DNA from: Paenacidovorax monticola
GTDB taxonomy: Bacteria; Pseudomonadota; Gammaproteobacteria; Burkholderiales; Burkholderiaceae_C
DNA: 64,000 nt
Reading direction: 5' to 3'
Assembly: GCF_014489595.1 (NCBI RefSeq)
Contig: NZ_CP060790.1
Span: 4,464,001 to 4,528,000, forward strand
How positions within the stretch are numbered: the first letter of the stretch is position 1; each line of letters begins with the position of its first letter. Shown here piece by piece: positions 33,322 through 42,328 of this stretch. The notes beneath the pieces are model-generated. The model was not told the origin of the DNA, searched no databases, and saw only the letters and a list, made by a program, of their open reading frames with translations. A program made the translations under genes and the position numbers.

Positions 33322-34767
33322 GTGAATGTGAACGCATCCTGGGGAGTGATCGCCTTGTTGGCGCTGGGCTCCGCACCGGCCCCGGCGGCCCCCGCCGACG
33401 GGCCCGCGCCTGCAATGCCCGCACAGGGCAGCCCATTGAGCTTTGCGCAGGCGCAGCAACTGCTTCTGTCCGGATCGAGCCAGCTCGCGGCGTCCGCCAA
33501 GGCCGTGGAAAGTGCACGCCTGCGCCGTGATGGCATGCAGGGGCTGGGAGGCCCCTCGGTGGCGGTGACAGGGATGGCGTACCGCTATTCCGCCAATGCG
33601 GACATCGATCTGGACCCGGCGCGCCAGTCCCTGCTGGGCGTTCTGGGCCAGCTGCCCGCGCCGTTGGCGGGGGCCGTACCGCAGCTGCCCCAGTTGCCCT
33701 CCAACGTGAACCTGCAGCGCGAGGCCAGCCGTGCAACGGCCAGCATGTCCCTGCTGTGGCCGCTGTATATCGGCGGCCTGGGGGACGCGGTGCGGGGCGA
33801 GCTCGACGCCATGGCCGACGAGGCCGTGGCCGATGCGGCGGGGAGCGAGCAGGGGGTGCGCTCGCTGCTGGTGCAGCGCTATTTCGGCACCCAGCTGGCC
33901 GAACGCGCGGCGCGGCTGCGCGAGCGTGCGCTCCTGGCCGTGCGCGAGCACGATGCCGCCGCGCAGAGCATGCTGCAGGCGGGCGTGATTTCGCCACTGG
34001 AGCGCCTGCAGGCCCAGGCGGCGCTTGCCGATGCCGAGCAGCAGGCGCGCAAGGCGCGTGCCGATGCGGGCCTGGCGGCTGCGGCGCTCGCGCGTACGCT
34101 CAAGACGGGCGCCCGCGTGCTGCCCACGAGCCCGCTGTTCGTCGCGACCGAGCCGCTACCGCCGATGCAGGGCTTCATCGATGCGGCGCAGCAGCAGCAC
34201 CCGGGGCTCGGCAAGGTCGAGGCCAAGCGCCGCCAGGCCGGCTCCTTGCACGACGCGCAGGAGGCGCTGCGCCGGCCCCAGGTCCTGGGCTTCGGCATGC
34301 GCGAGATCAGCTCCGGCGGAAAGCCCAACTGGGTGGCCGGTGTGGCCGTGCGCTGGACGCTGTGGGACAGCATCGACCGCGACGCGCTGGCCGCGTCGTC
34401 GCAGCGCAAGATCGAACAGGCCGAGCTGACGCGAGAGCAGGCGCTCGCCGATATTGCCCTGCTGGTCGAGAAGAACTGGCTGGCCGTGGAGCAGGCCCGC
34501 ACGCAGTACATGGCCCAGCAGGCGCAGGAGAACCTCGCGCGCGAGCTGTTGCGCCTGCGCGGAGCCGGCCTGCGCGAGGGCACGGGCACTGCGCTCGAAC
34601 TGATCGACGCCGAACTCAATCTCGCCAAGGTCCGCACCGAGCGCGCGCAGACCGCCAACCAGTACGTGCAGGCCTTGGCCGCGCTGCTCGAGAGCTCGGG
34701 GCAGAGTGCCGAGTTCGAGCGCTACCAGGCCCGGGCCGACATCCAGATTCCTTCCGACGCACCATGA
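33322..34767 (+). CDS. TolC-family outer-membrane efflux protein
   Basis: About 481 residues with a hydrophobic secretion signal (VIALLALGSAPAPAAPADGP). Two outer-membrane efflux repeats are rich in Ala/Leu/Glu coiled coil, including EGTGTALELIDAELNLAKVR. It starts with GTG (33322 or 33328). GGAGG is present further upstream but too distant for either, so the exact start is uncertain. Its ATGA overlap with the HlyD-type gene and the two ABC-2 permease genes that follow indicate an export operon. Substrate unknown. Confidence 0.87.
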   Translation: MNVNASWGVIALLALGSAPAPAAPADGPAPAMPAQGSPLSFAQAQQLLLSGSSQLAASAKAVESARLRRDGMQGLGGPSVAVTGMAYRYSANADIDLDPARQSLLGVLGQLPAPLAGAVPQLPQLPSNVNLQREASRATASMSLLWPLYIGGLGDAVRGELDAMADEAVADAAGSEQGVRSLLVQRYFGTQLAERAARLRERALLAVREHDAAAQSMLQAGVISPLERLQAQAALADAEQQARKARADAGLAAAALARTLKTGARVLPTSPLFVATEPLPPMQGFIDAAQQQHPGLGKVEAKRRQAGSLHDAQEALRRPQVLGFGMREISSGGKPNWVAGVAVRWTLWDSIDRDALAASSQRKIEQAELTREQALADIALLVEKNWLAVEQARTQYMAQQAQENLARELLRLRGAGLREGTGTALELIDAELNLAKVRTERAQTANQYVQALAALLESSGQSAEFERYQARADIQIPSDAP

Positions 34768-35767
34768 CCACGCCACTTGCTCCCGCCGCTTCTTCCAGCC
34801 GCTCCGCGCCTCTCTGGGGGCTGCTGATTGCCGGGGGGCCGTGCTGGCCTTCGTGGCCTGGGGCTTCTGGCGCGCGTCGCAGCCACCGGCTCCGTACTTC
34901 CAGGGCCAGATGGAAGCGCGCGAGTCCGACATCGCTCCCAAGGTCACCGCACGCATCGCCCGGGTGGCTGTGAAGGAGGGGCAGCACATCCAGCCCGGCG
35001 ACCTGCTCATCGAGATGGACAGCCCCGAGGTGCAGGCCAAGCTGGCCCAGGCCCAGGCGGCCAAGGATGCGGCCCAGGCCGTGTCCGACAAGGCCCAGCG
35101 CGGCGCCCGGCCCCAGGAGGTGCAGATGGCGCGGCTCAGCTGGCAGCGCGCGCAGGCGGCGGCCGATCTGGCCAAGACCTCCTACCACCGCGTGGAAAGC
35201 CTGTTCCAGCAGGGCCTGGTGTCGGCCCAGAAGCGCGACGAGGCGCGTACCAACTGGCGTGCGTCGGATGCGCAGGCCGCCGCGGCCCAGGCGCAGTACG
35301 ACATGGCGGCCAGCGGCGCGCGGACCGAGGACAAGGCCGCTGCCGCCGCCCAGGCGCGGCAGGTGGATGGCGTGATCGCCGAGGTCGAGGCCGCCCGCGC
35401 CGAAACCCAGCTGCGCAGCCCCGTGGGCGGCGAGGTGGCCAGCGTGCTCGCCAAGGCGGGCGAGCTTTCGCCCCAGGGCGTGGCCGTGGTCACGGTGGTG
35501 GACCTGCAGGACCAGTGGGTGGTGCTGAACGTGCGCGAGGACCAGCTCCAGCGCTTCGCCGTGGGCAGCAAGTTTACGGGCCGCCTGCCCGCGCTGGACC
35601 GCACGGCCGAGTTCAATGTGTATCACCTCGGCGTGCTGCCCGACTTCGCCACCTGGCGCACCACGCGCGGCAGCCAGGGGTTCGATGCGCGCACGTTCGA
35701 GGTGCGCGCGCGGCCCGCCGCGCCCATCGAGGGTGCGCGCCCGGGCATGAGCGTGGTGGTGGAGTGA
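34764..35767 (+). CDS. HlyD/YbhG-type membrane fusion protein, frame broken once
   Basis: Periplasmic adaptor joining the permeases to the TolC channel. An N-terminal membrane anchor is followed by an adaptor domain with MEARESDIAPKVTARIARVA and LRSPVGGEVASVLAKAGELS. The anchor is split by a missing base in the six-G run 34833-34838, after which it continues as AVLAFVAWGFWRASQPPAPY. The repaired product is 334 residues. The start ATG overlaps the upstream TGA (ATGA) and its stop overlaps the next start (TGATG). Probably a sequence error. Confidence 0.87.
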
Positions 35768-36935
35768 TGCTCCTTACCAGCCTGCGGCGCGAATGGCGGT
35801 TGCTGCGCGCGCGCCCCTGGGACTGGGCCATGGTGAGCTGGGTGCCGCTGCTGGCCATGGCGCTGCTGTGCTGGATCTTCGCGGCGGGCCAGCCCTATCG
35901 GCTGCCCATCGCCGTGTGGAACGAAGACCCTTCGGCCCTCTCGCGCCAGCTCGTGCGCATGCTGCAGGCCACGCCTGGCCTGGAGGTGCGGCAGATGGTG
36001 CTGAACCGGCTGGAGGCCACCGATGCGCTGCAGCGCATGGAGGTGTACGGCGTGGTGCATATCCCGCCGGACATGGCGCGCAATGTGAAGCGCGGTGTGG
36101 GCAGCACCGTCACGCTGCTGCACAACGCGCAGCTCGCCACGCACTCGAGCCTGTTGCAGCGCGATGTGCGCCAGGTGGTGGGCACGCTGTCGGCCGGCAT
36201 CGAGATGCAGGCTCGGGCCAAGCGCGGCGAGCCCGCGCAGGTGCTGCGCACGCGCATCGAGCCGGTCAAGACCCAGCTCGTGGCGCTGTTCAACGTCTCC
36301 ACCAACTACGAGCAATTCCTGGCCGCCGCCCTGGTGCCGGCGCTGGTGCACATCCTGGCCATGACGGCTGGTGCCTGGTCCGTGGGGCGCGAGCTGCGCG
36401 ATCGCACGCTGGGCGACTGGCTGGGTGAGGGCGGGCGCCTGCCGCAGGTGCTCGCGGCCCTGCTGGGCAAGCTGCTGGTGCCCGCCGCGCTGCTGTGGGC
36501 CAGCGCGCTCGCCTGCCTGCTGTACCTGTCGCAGCTGCGCGGCTGGGCCGTGGGGGGCAGCATGGGCTGGATTGCCGTGGGCTGGTGGCGCTGGTGGCCG
36601 TGAGCCTCGCTGCCGGCGCGGCGCTGGCGGGCATCACGCTGTCGCTGCGCACGGCGTTGTCGGGCGCGGGGCTGTTGTCGGCGCCAGCGTTCGCATTCAG
36701 CGGCGTGGGCTTTCCGCTGCTGGCGATGAGTGGGCCGGCCCGCGCCTGGGCGCTGTCCATGCCCTACACGCACTACGCGCGGCTGCAGCTCGAGCAGTGG
36801 CAGATGGGGGCGCCCGTGGCGCAGTCGCTGCCCGTGGCGTGCGGCCTGCTGCTGGCCGCGCTGGTGCTGCTGGCGCTGGCCGCGGCCGGCCTGTCGCGCG
36901 GGCTGCGCCGGCCCGGGGCCTGGGGGAGCCGCTGA
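35767..36935 (+). CDS. ABC-2 type permease (first), frame broken once
   Basis: It has the ABC2_membrane_3 layout: one N-terminal membrane helix (WDWAMVSWVPLLAMALLCWI), a periplasmic domain of about 150 residues and then five or so C-terminal helices. The frame is lost at about 36582 inside TGGGCTGG, giving a premature TGA at 36601. Adding one base continues the protein as LVALVAVSLAAGAALAGITL to the stop at 36933-36935, for 389 residues. Exporters of this type normally need a separate ATP-binding protein; none is encoded nearby. Confidence 0.83.
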
Positions 36936-36937
36936 GC

Positions 36938-38056
36938 ATGGGCTTCCTCGCCTTGTGGACCGACAGCCTGCGCGCCCTGCTGCGCGACAAGGGCGTGGCG
37001 CTGCTGGTGTTCGGCGCGCCCGTGCTCTACGGCTTCTTCTATCCCTGGTTCTACGGCAGCGAAGTGGTGCAGCGCGTGCCGGTGGCCGTGGTTGTGCAGG
37101 ACACCTCGGGCCTGGCGCGCCAGATGCTGCGCTTTGCCCAGGCCAGCCCGCGCATCGACCCGCAGCTCGTCACCGGCGATGAGGGCGAGGCCCGGCAGGC
37201 ACTGCTGCGCGGCGAGGTGATGGGGTATGCGCTGATCCCGCGCGGCCTCAAGCGCGACGTGGTGCGCGGCGCCGACGTGGTGGTGCCGGTCTACGCCAAT
37301 GGCGCCTACCCGCTCGCGAGCAAGCAGGTGCAGTACGGCTTCGCCGAGGCATTCGGCACCGTGTCGGCCGGCGTGGAGCTGCGGCGTCTGCAGGCCGGCG
37401 GCCAGAGCGCGCTGCAGGCCGCGGCCAGCCGCTCGCCCGTGAACGCGCAGGCGGTGGCGCTGTTCAACCCCACCGAGGGCTACGGCGCCTTCGTCGTGGC
37501 GGCCGTGGCGGTGCTGATCCTGCAGCAGACGCTGCTCATGGGGGGCGCGCTGTTCACGGGCACGCTGCGCGAGCAGGGCCAGGCCCATGCGGGCGGGCGC
37601 GTGTGGCTGGCGCGCCTGCTGGCGCTGTGCGTGCCGGGGTGGCTGGCGGGGTTGTTCTATTTCGGCTGGATCTTCATCTGGCAGGACTACCCGCACGGCG
37701 GCAATCCGGCGGGAGCGCTGGCGCTGCTGGCGGTCTTTGTGCCGGCCGTGGTGGGTTGCGCCTGCCTGCTGGGCTGGTGGCTGGCCGACCGCGAGCGGGC
37801 GCTGCAGGTGGCGTTGTTCACGTCGATCCCGCTGGCGTTCCTGGGCGGCTTCACCTGGCCTGTGGAGGCTCTGCCCGAGCCGCTGCAGTGGCTGCGCTGG
37901 CTGTCGCCGAGCACGGCGGGAATCCAGGCCTCGCTGCGCCTCAACCAGATGGGCGCGCCGCTGGCCGCCGCGCTACCGCACCTGCTGTGGCTGGCTTCGG
38001 TGGCAGCCGTGGCCTGGGGCGCGGTGCTGTGGTTGGGCCGCCGCAGGCCCGCTTGA
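36938..38056 (+). CDS. ABC-2 type permease (second)
   Basis: 372 residues, uninterrupted, with the same plan as the upstream permease. It has an N-terminal helix (GVALLVFGAPVLYGFFYPWF), a periplasmic loop domain and about five C-terminal membrane helices ending LPHLLWLASVAAVAWGAVLW. The start is two bases after the previous stop. The pair resembles YbhS/YbhR-type permeases of drug or lipid exporters. It is convergent with hemY, with nine bases between the genes. Confidence 0.88.
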   Translation: MGFLALWTDSLRALLRDKGVALLVFGAPVLYGFFYPWFYGSEVVQRVPVAVVVQDTSGLARQMLRFAQASPRIDPQLVTGDEGEARQALLRGEVMGYALIPRGLKRDVVRGADVVVPVYANGAYPLASKQVQYGFAEAFGTVSAGVELRRLQAGGQSALQAAASRSPVNAQAVALFNPTEGYGAFVVAAVAVLILQQTLLMGGALFTGTLREQGQAHAGGRVWLARLLALCVPGWLAGLFYFGWIFIWQDYPHGGNPAGALALLAVFVPAVVGCACLLGWWLADRERALQVALFTSIPLAFLGGFTWPVEALPEPLQWLRWLSPSTAGIQASLRLNQMGAPLAAALPHLLWLASVAAVAWGAVLWLGRRRPA

Positions 38057-38065
38057 CGCGGAAGC

Positions 38066-39343
38066 TCAGTGCTGGAGCGCCGCCTGCTTCCAGGCGTGGG
38101 CGGCGGCATCCGTGTCGCCGCGCTGGTCGGCCAGTTCGGCCAGATAGCGCCAGGCGCTGCCGCGCAGGCTTGCATCCGCCAGGTGCTGTGCGGACTGGGT
38201 CAGCAACTGCTGGGCCTTGCCCCAGAGCTGGCGCTTGAGGCAGGCCATGCCGGCCAAGTACGACAGGCGCGCGTCGCGTGGGTTGGCCTGCTGCGCGGCT
38301 TCGATGCGCGCGAGCCAGGCGCCGTCGATCGAGTCGAGCCCTGCTTCGAGCGCCCGCACCAGCTTGAGCGCGTGCTGGTCGGCCACGGCGCGCGGCTGCT
38401 CCACCATGCGTTCCCACATGGGCAGCAGCCAGGCGCGGACCTGGGCGGCATCGCCGCCGAGCTCCACGAGGCGCTGAGCGGCCTGGATGGCGAGTTCGGG
38501 CATGGCGCGCTCGGCCGGCTCGAGCGTGAGCCAGACCTGCTGCAGCTGGGCCGGGTCGTGCGCGCCGTGGATCAGCTCGCCGGCCAGGCCGCGCACGATG
38601 CTCTGCGCGGCGGCGGGCGAGAAGGCCCGGTGTTTCGCCAGCAGGCGTGCGGTTTCCAGCGCGCTCTGGGGCTGGCCGGCCAGGCGCGTGGCCTTGAGCT
38701 TGATGCGCAGTGCCAGCGTGCGCCGCGCCGCGCCCTGGGGCAGGGCGGCCAGCCATTCGAGCGCGCTCTCGCTGTCGCGGTCGTCGAGCGCCCAGCGCGC
38801 GGCTCGCATCTGCGAGCCCTCGCGCAGGCCCTGCTCCTGGGCGTTGCCGTTGGCGGGGGCGTGCTCCATCGCCAGGCGCAGATGGTTCTCTCGCGTGGCG
38901 CGGTCCTGCAGCGCGTGCGAGCTTTCGGCCGCCGCCATGTGGGCCAGGGCGCGCAGCTGGCGGCCATGGGGCACGCTCTCGCCTGCGGCTTCGAGGGCGC
39001 TCTCCTGGCTCAGTGCCGCCACGGCGGCCTTGCGCGAGCGCAGGAAGCGGCCGGCCTGCAGGTGCGCTAGCGCGTCGAGCAGGGCGCCGTGCATGGCGCG
39101 CTCCTTTTGCTGCTGGCGCCAGCGGCGGGCCTGGTGGGGAAGCTCCAGCAGCGCGGCGAGCGCGCGCAGTGCGGCATGCAGCGTGACGAAGCCGCCCACG
39201 AGCAGCAGCACCACCATGTTGAGCGAGAGATCGACGCGGTAGGGCGGCCAGAACAGCGTCACCGTGCCCTGGTTGTTGCCCGCGAACAGCGCCACCGCGA
39301 CGGCGACGCCGAAAAGTCCCAGAAGCCAGAGTGCTGCGCGCAT
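38066..39343 (-). CDS. hemY: HemY-type inner-membrane TPR protein of the heme operon
   Basis: 425 residues. Two N-terminal membrane helices (ALWLLGLFGVAVAVALFAGN and MVVLLLVGGFVTLHAALRAL) carry the conserved NNQGTVTLFWPPYRVDLS loop. They are followed by a long alpha-helical TPR-like region. It is last in hemC-hemD-hemX-hemY. The protein is conserved in proteobacterial heme operons but its task in heme synthesis is not clearly defined; it is not the protoporphyrinogen oxidase of the same name. Confidence 0.9.
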   Translation of the reverse strand: MRAALWLLGLFGVAVAVALFAGNNQGTVTLFWPPYRVDLSLNMVVLLLVGGFVTLHAALRALAALLELPHQARRWRQQQKERAMHGALLDALAHLQAGRFLRSRKAAVAALSQESALEAAGESVPHGRQLRALAHMAAAESSHALQDRATRENHLRLAMEHAPANGNAQEQGLREGSQMRAARWALDDRDSESALEWLAALPQGAARRTLALRIKLKATRLAGQPQSALETARLLAKHRAFSPAAAQSIVRGLAGELIHGAHDPAQLQQVWLTLEPAERAMPELAIQAAQRLVELGGDAAQVRAWLLPMWERMVEQPRAVADQHALKLVRALEAGLDSIDGAWLARIEAAQQANPRDARLSYLAGMACLKRQLWGKAQQLLTQSAQHLADASLRGSAWRYLAELADQRGDTDAAAHAWKQAALQH

Positions 39344-39359
39344 GGGGCGTTCCTCTGCT

Positions 39360-40458
39360 TCAGCGTCCGGCGGCAGCCGTGGCGAGGGCCGAGAGGGTCT
39401 CGTCCAGGCGCGGCAGCTCGGCGGTCTTCATGTGGGCCTGGGCCTGTTGCAGCAGCGTGGCGGCGTTCTGCGTGCGGCGCGAGGCGGGGTCGAAATACTT
39501 GTTGAGCGCGGCGGTGGCCGACGTGAGGTCCGAGCGCGCCGAGTCGAACTGGCGCGCGAGCACGCCCAGGCGCGCGTTGAGCAGCTTGAGCTTGAGGTTC
39601 TCGCGCAGGAAATAGGCCTGCTCGGGCGCAAGCAGCACGGCCTCGGGCTGGTCGATGCGGCTCACGCGCACGAGGCCCCGGGCCTCGTCGCGCACCAGCT
39701 CCCAGCCCCGGCGCAGCGTTGCCTGCCACCAGGCCTGGTCCGCCGGGGGGCGCTGTCGGAGGACACGCCTGCGCTGGACGGGCGGCGCATGGCCGAGGCC
39801 TGGGCCGGGGCGTTGAGCACGGGCAGGTCGTCCACCTGGCGCACGAGGTCGTCCAGGCGCGCGAGCAGGCCTGCCGTGTCGGTGACGGTGGCGCGCGCGA
39901 TGCGGTCCAGGTCGCGGCCGATGGCGCGCTGCACGGGGGCCAGGCGCGGCTGGGCGGCGCGCTCGATGCGCTGGTTGGCGCTCTTGAGCGCGGCCACGAG
40001 CGGCTCCAGGCTGCCCGTGAGCTGGGCCTGCTGCTGGGCCAGGCGCAGGCCCGACTCGATGTCCACCACGAGGTTCTCGTCGCGCGAGCGCGACAGGCTT
40101 TGCATGAGTTCCTCGAGCTGGGTGCGCTGCAGCGCGACCTCGGAGAGCCGTGTCTCGGCGACGGTAAGGCGCGCGGAGGTCTCGCGCGAAAGGTCCTGGG
40201 CCTGGCGCGCGAGCGTACGGGCCTCGATGGCCTGCGCACCCGTGTCGGCGCTCTGGCGCGCGAGCTGTTCCTGGATGCCGCTCAGTTTCTGCCACAGCAG
40301 GGCGCTGCTGACCACGCCCGCGACGGCCACCGCGCCCAGCACCCACCAGGCGGCGCGGCTGCCGCCGCCCGATGCCACGGGCGCGGCGGCCTGCGGGCAG
40401 GTGCGGCGGGCGTGGTGGAAGGGGGTGTGGGCTGTTCGTGGGTGGGCACTTCGCTCAT
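39360..40458 (-). CDS. hemX: HemX-type heme-operon membrane protein, frame broken twice
   Basis: ATG 40458 overlaps the hemD TGA (ATGA), which fixes the start MSEVPTHEQPTPPSTTPA. One base is missing in the GGG run at 40395-40397 (plus strand), after which the single membrane helix (AWWVLGAVAVAGVVSSALLW) and coiled coil follow. A second base is missing in the six-G run 39745-39750, after which the conserved part continues as PADQAWWQATLRRGWELVRD to the stop. The repaired product is 366 residues. The N-terminal helix, coiled coil and C-terminal HemX domain match the family. Its role in heme synthesis is not settled. Both breaks are likely data errors. Confidence 0.85.
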
Positions 40459-41258
40459 GGGGCCGATTCTATCGAGGCCACCACGTCGCCGAGCGCCGGT
40501 TTGCATTCGATGACAAGGCTGAATCCCGCCGCGCGGGCCGCCGCCGCGATGCGCGGGTGCGTGGCCAAGGCATGGGCCCGCGCCCAGTCCTGGCCGGGAA
40601 TGGCCTCGCGCAGGTGGGCCACGGCCTCGGAGCTGCTCAGGAGCCAGAGCGAGCCGTCCTGCGCGGCCTCGCGTGCCATAGCCTGCTGGGCGGACGAGAG
40701 GCGGGGCGCTCCGCGCTCGTAGGCGGCCACGAAGTCCACGCTGGCACCCGCGGCGCGGATCTGCGCTGCCAGCCAGTCGCGGCCCGTGCCGGGGCCTGCG
40801 GATTCACCCTCGGCGGCGCCGCGCACGATGAGCACGCGGTCGCCAGGGCGCACCTGGGCCGATACGCGTTCCCAGAGCGCTTCGGAGTCGAACTGGGGTG
40901 CATCCGGCGCGGGGCCGTCGATGCGATGGGCCGGAATGCCCAGCGCCAGCAGGGCGCGGGCCGTGCCGGGCCCTGGAGTCCATGCTCTTGTTTTCGTAGC
41001 TTGTGGCGCTGAGTCCATGAGCGCCAGGGCACTGTGGGGTTCCAAAAAATGCTGCACGGCATTGCCGCTCACGAACATCACGGCGCGGTATCCGGCCAGG
41101 TGCTCCCGGGCCGCGCGCAGCGCCGCCTGGGCCTGGGGGCCCTGGCAGGCCGTGATGGCGATGAGCGGCAGCGCCACGGCTGCGATGCCGCGCGCCTGCA
41201 GGTCGGCGACCCACTGCGCGGCGTCGTGCTCGGGGCGCGTGACGATGACGCGGCGCAT
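40455..41258 (-). CDS. hemD: Uroporphyrinogen-III synthase
   Basis: 267 residues. It cyclises hydroxymethylbilane to uroporphyrinogen III. The start MRRVIVTRPEHDAAQWVADL and the later VLIVRGAAEGE and LLSSSEAVAHL are the usual weakly conserved HemD features. Residues about 76-92 (ALALMDSAPQATKTRAW) are encoded by a palindromic repeat found elsewhere in the window, an in-frame insertion of a mobile-type repeat. The reading frame stays open. It lies between hemC and hemX, overlapping the hemX start. Confidence 0.9.
   Translation of the reverse strand: MRRVIVTRPEHDAAQWVADLQARGIAAVALPLIAITACQGPQAQAALRAAREHLAGYRAVMFVSGNAVQHFLEPHSALALMDSAPQATKTRAWTPGPGTARALLALGIPAHRIDGPAPDAPQFDSEALWERVSAQVRPGDRVLIVRGAAEGESAGPGTGRDWLAAQIRAAGASVDFVAAYERGAPRLSSAQQAMAREAAQDGSLWLLSSSEAVAHLREAIPGQDWARAHALATHPRIAAAARAAGFSLVIECKPALGDVVASIESAP
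40984..41035 (-). repeat. Palindromic repeat copy 3, in frame within hemD
   Basis: On the minus strand the stem TGGCGCT / AGCGCCA (41020-41026 and 41004-41010) is followed by the tail AGCTAC-N10-AGC, 18 bases long, as in the intergenic copies. It aligns closely with copy 2 across stem, loop and tail (CTGGCGCT, ATGG, AGCGCCA, AGCTA, GAAA). It is read as protein in hemD. Confidence 0.72.
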
Positions 41259-41276
41259 GGTGGCGGCGCGGCGGTT

Positions 41277-42218
41277 CTAGGCGCCGACGGCGCCGCCCGC
41301 GCGCAGCTGCGCGGCCACGGCCTCGCCGAGCGCCTCGGCCTCGGCCAGCGTGGCGATGGGGGCCTGGGCCTGGGCGCGCACCAGGGCCGTATGCCCACGC
41401 GCGGGGCCTTCGGGATCGCCCCAGGCGGCGTCGAGCCGCAGCGTGGCGCCTTGCCAGGTTCCGTGCGCGGCCAGCGGCATGGAGCAGCTGCCGCCCATGG
41501 CGCGGCTCACGGCGCGCTCGGCGGCCACGGTGAGCCAGGTGGGCTGGTGCGCGAGCGGGGCGAGCGCGGCGATGAGGTCCTGCCGGTCGCTGCGCACCTC
41601 GATGCCGAGTGCGCCCTGGCCCGCGGCGGGCAGCATTTCGGAGGGCTCGAACACGGCACGGATGCGCGCTTCGAGGCCCAGGCGCTTGAGGCCCGCGGCC
41701 GCGAGCACGATGGCGTCGTACTGGCCCTCGTCGAGCTTGCGCAGCCGTGTGTCGAGGTTGCCGCGCAGCGGTTCTATCCGGAGGTCGGGGCGCAGGGCCT
41801 GCAGCAGCACCTGGCGGCGCAGGCTCGACGTGCCCACCACGGCGCCCTGCGGCAGCTCGCGCAGCGATGCGTAGCGGGGCGAGACGAAGGCGTCGCGCGG
41901 GTCCTCGCGTTCCATCACGCAGGCGAGCGCGAAGCCTTCGGGCAACTCCATGGGCACGTCCTTGAGCGAGTGCACGGCGAGGTGGGCGCGCCCCTCTTCG
42001 AGCGCCACTTCCAGCTCTTTCACGAACAGGCCCTTGCCGCCCACCTTGGAGAGCGAGCGGTCGAGGATCTGGTCGCCCTTGGTGGTCATGCCGAGCAGGG
42101 AGACGGCATGGCCGCGCGCCTGCAGCAGGGCCTGGACATGCTCGGCCTGCCACAGGGCAAGGCGGCTTTCGCGCGTGGCAATGACGAGGGCGGAGGAGGA
42201 CGGAATCGGGGTATTCAT
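41277..42218 (-). CDS. hemC: Porphobilinogen deaminase (hydroxymethylbilane synthase)
   Basis: 313 residues from ATG 42218; a 52-residue in-frame extension is not conserved. It polymerises four porphobilinogens. Features: [20 protein letters not shown] at the start, the active-site loop [20 protein letters not shown] and the dipyrromethane-attachment Cys in [13 protein letters not shown]. It is first gene of hemC-D-X-Y and divergent from ppc with 110 bases between starts, where both promoters must lie. Confidence 0.96.
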   Translation of the reverse strand: MNTPIPSSSALVIATRESRLALWQAEHVQALLQARGHAVSLLGMTTKGDQILDRSLSKVGGKGLFVKELEVALEEGRAHLAVHSLKDVPMELPEGFALACVMEREDPRDAFVSPRYASLRELPQGAVVGTSSLRRQVLLQALRPDLRIEPLRGNLDTRLRKLDEGQYDAIVLAAAGLKRLGLEARIRAVFEPSEMLPAAGQGALGIEVRSDRQDLIAALAPLAHQPTWLTVAAERAVSRAMGGSCSMPLAAHGTWQGATLRLDAAWGDPEGPARGHTALVRAQAQAPIATLAEAEALGEAVAAQLRAGGAVGA

Positions 42219-42328
42219 GGGGTTCGGTTCAGGGCCGGAAAGGCCATCGGGGATGCTAGCATGCTGCGCTGCAACAGCCCGCACCGGCCTCCTGGCCGGT
42301 CTTTCCCGAGCGCCCCTGGAGACACCGC

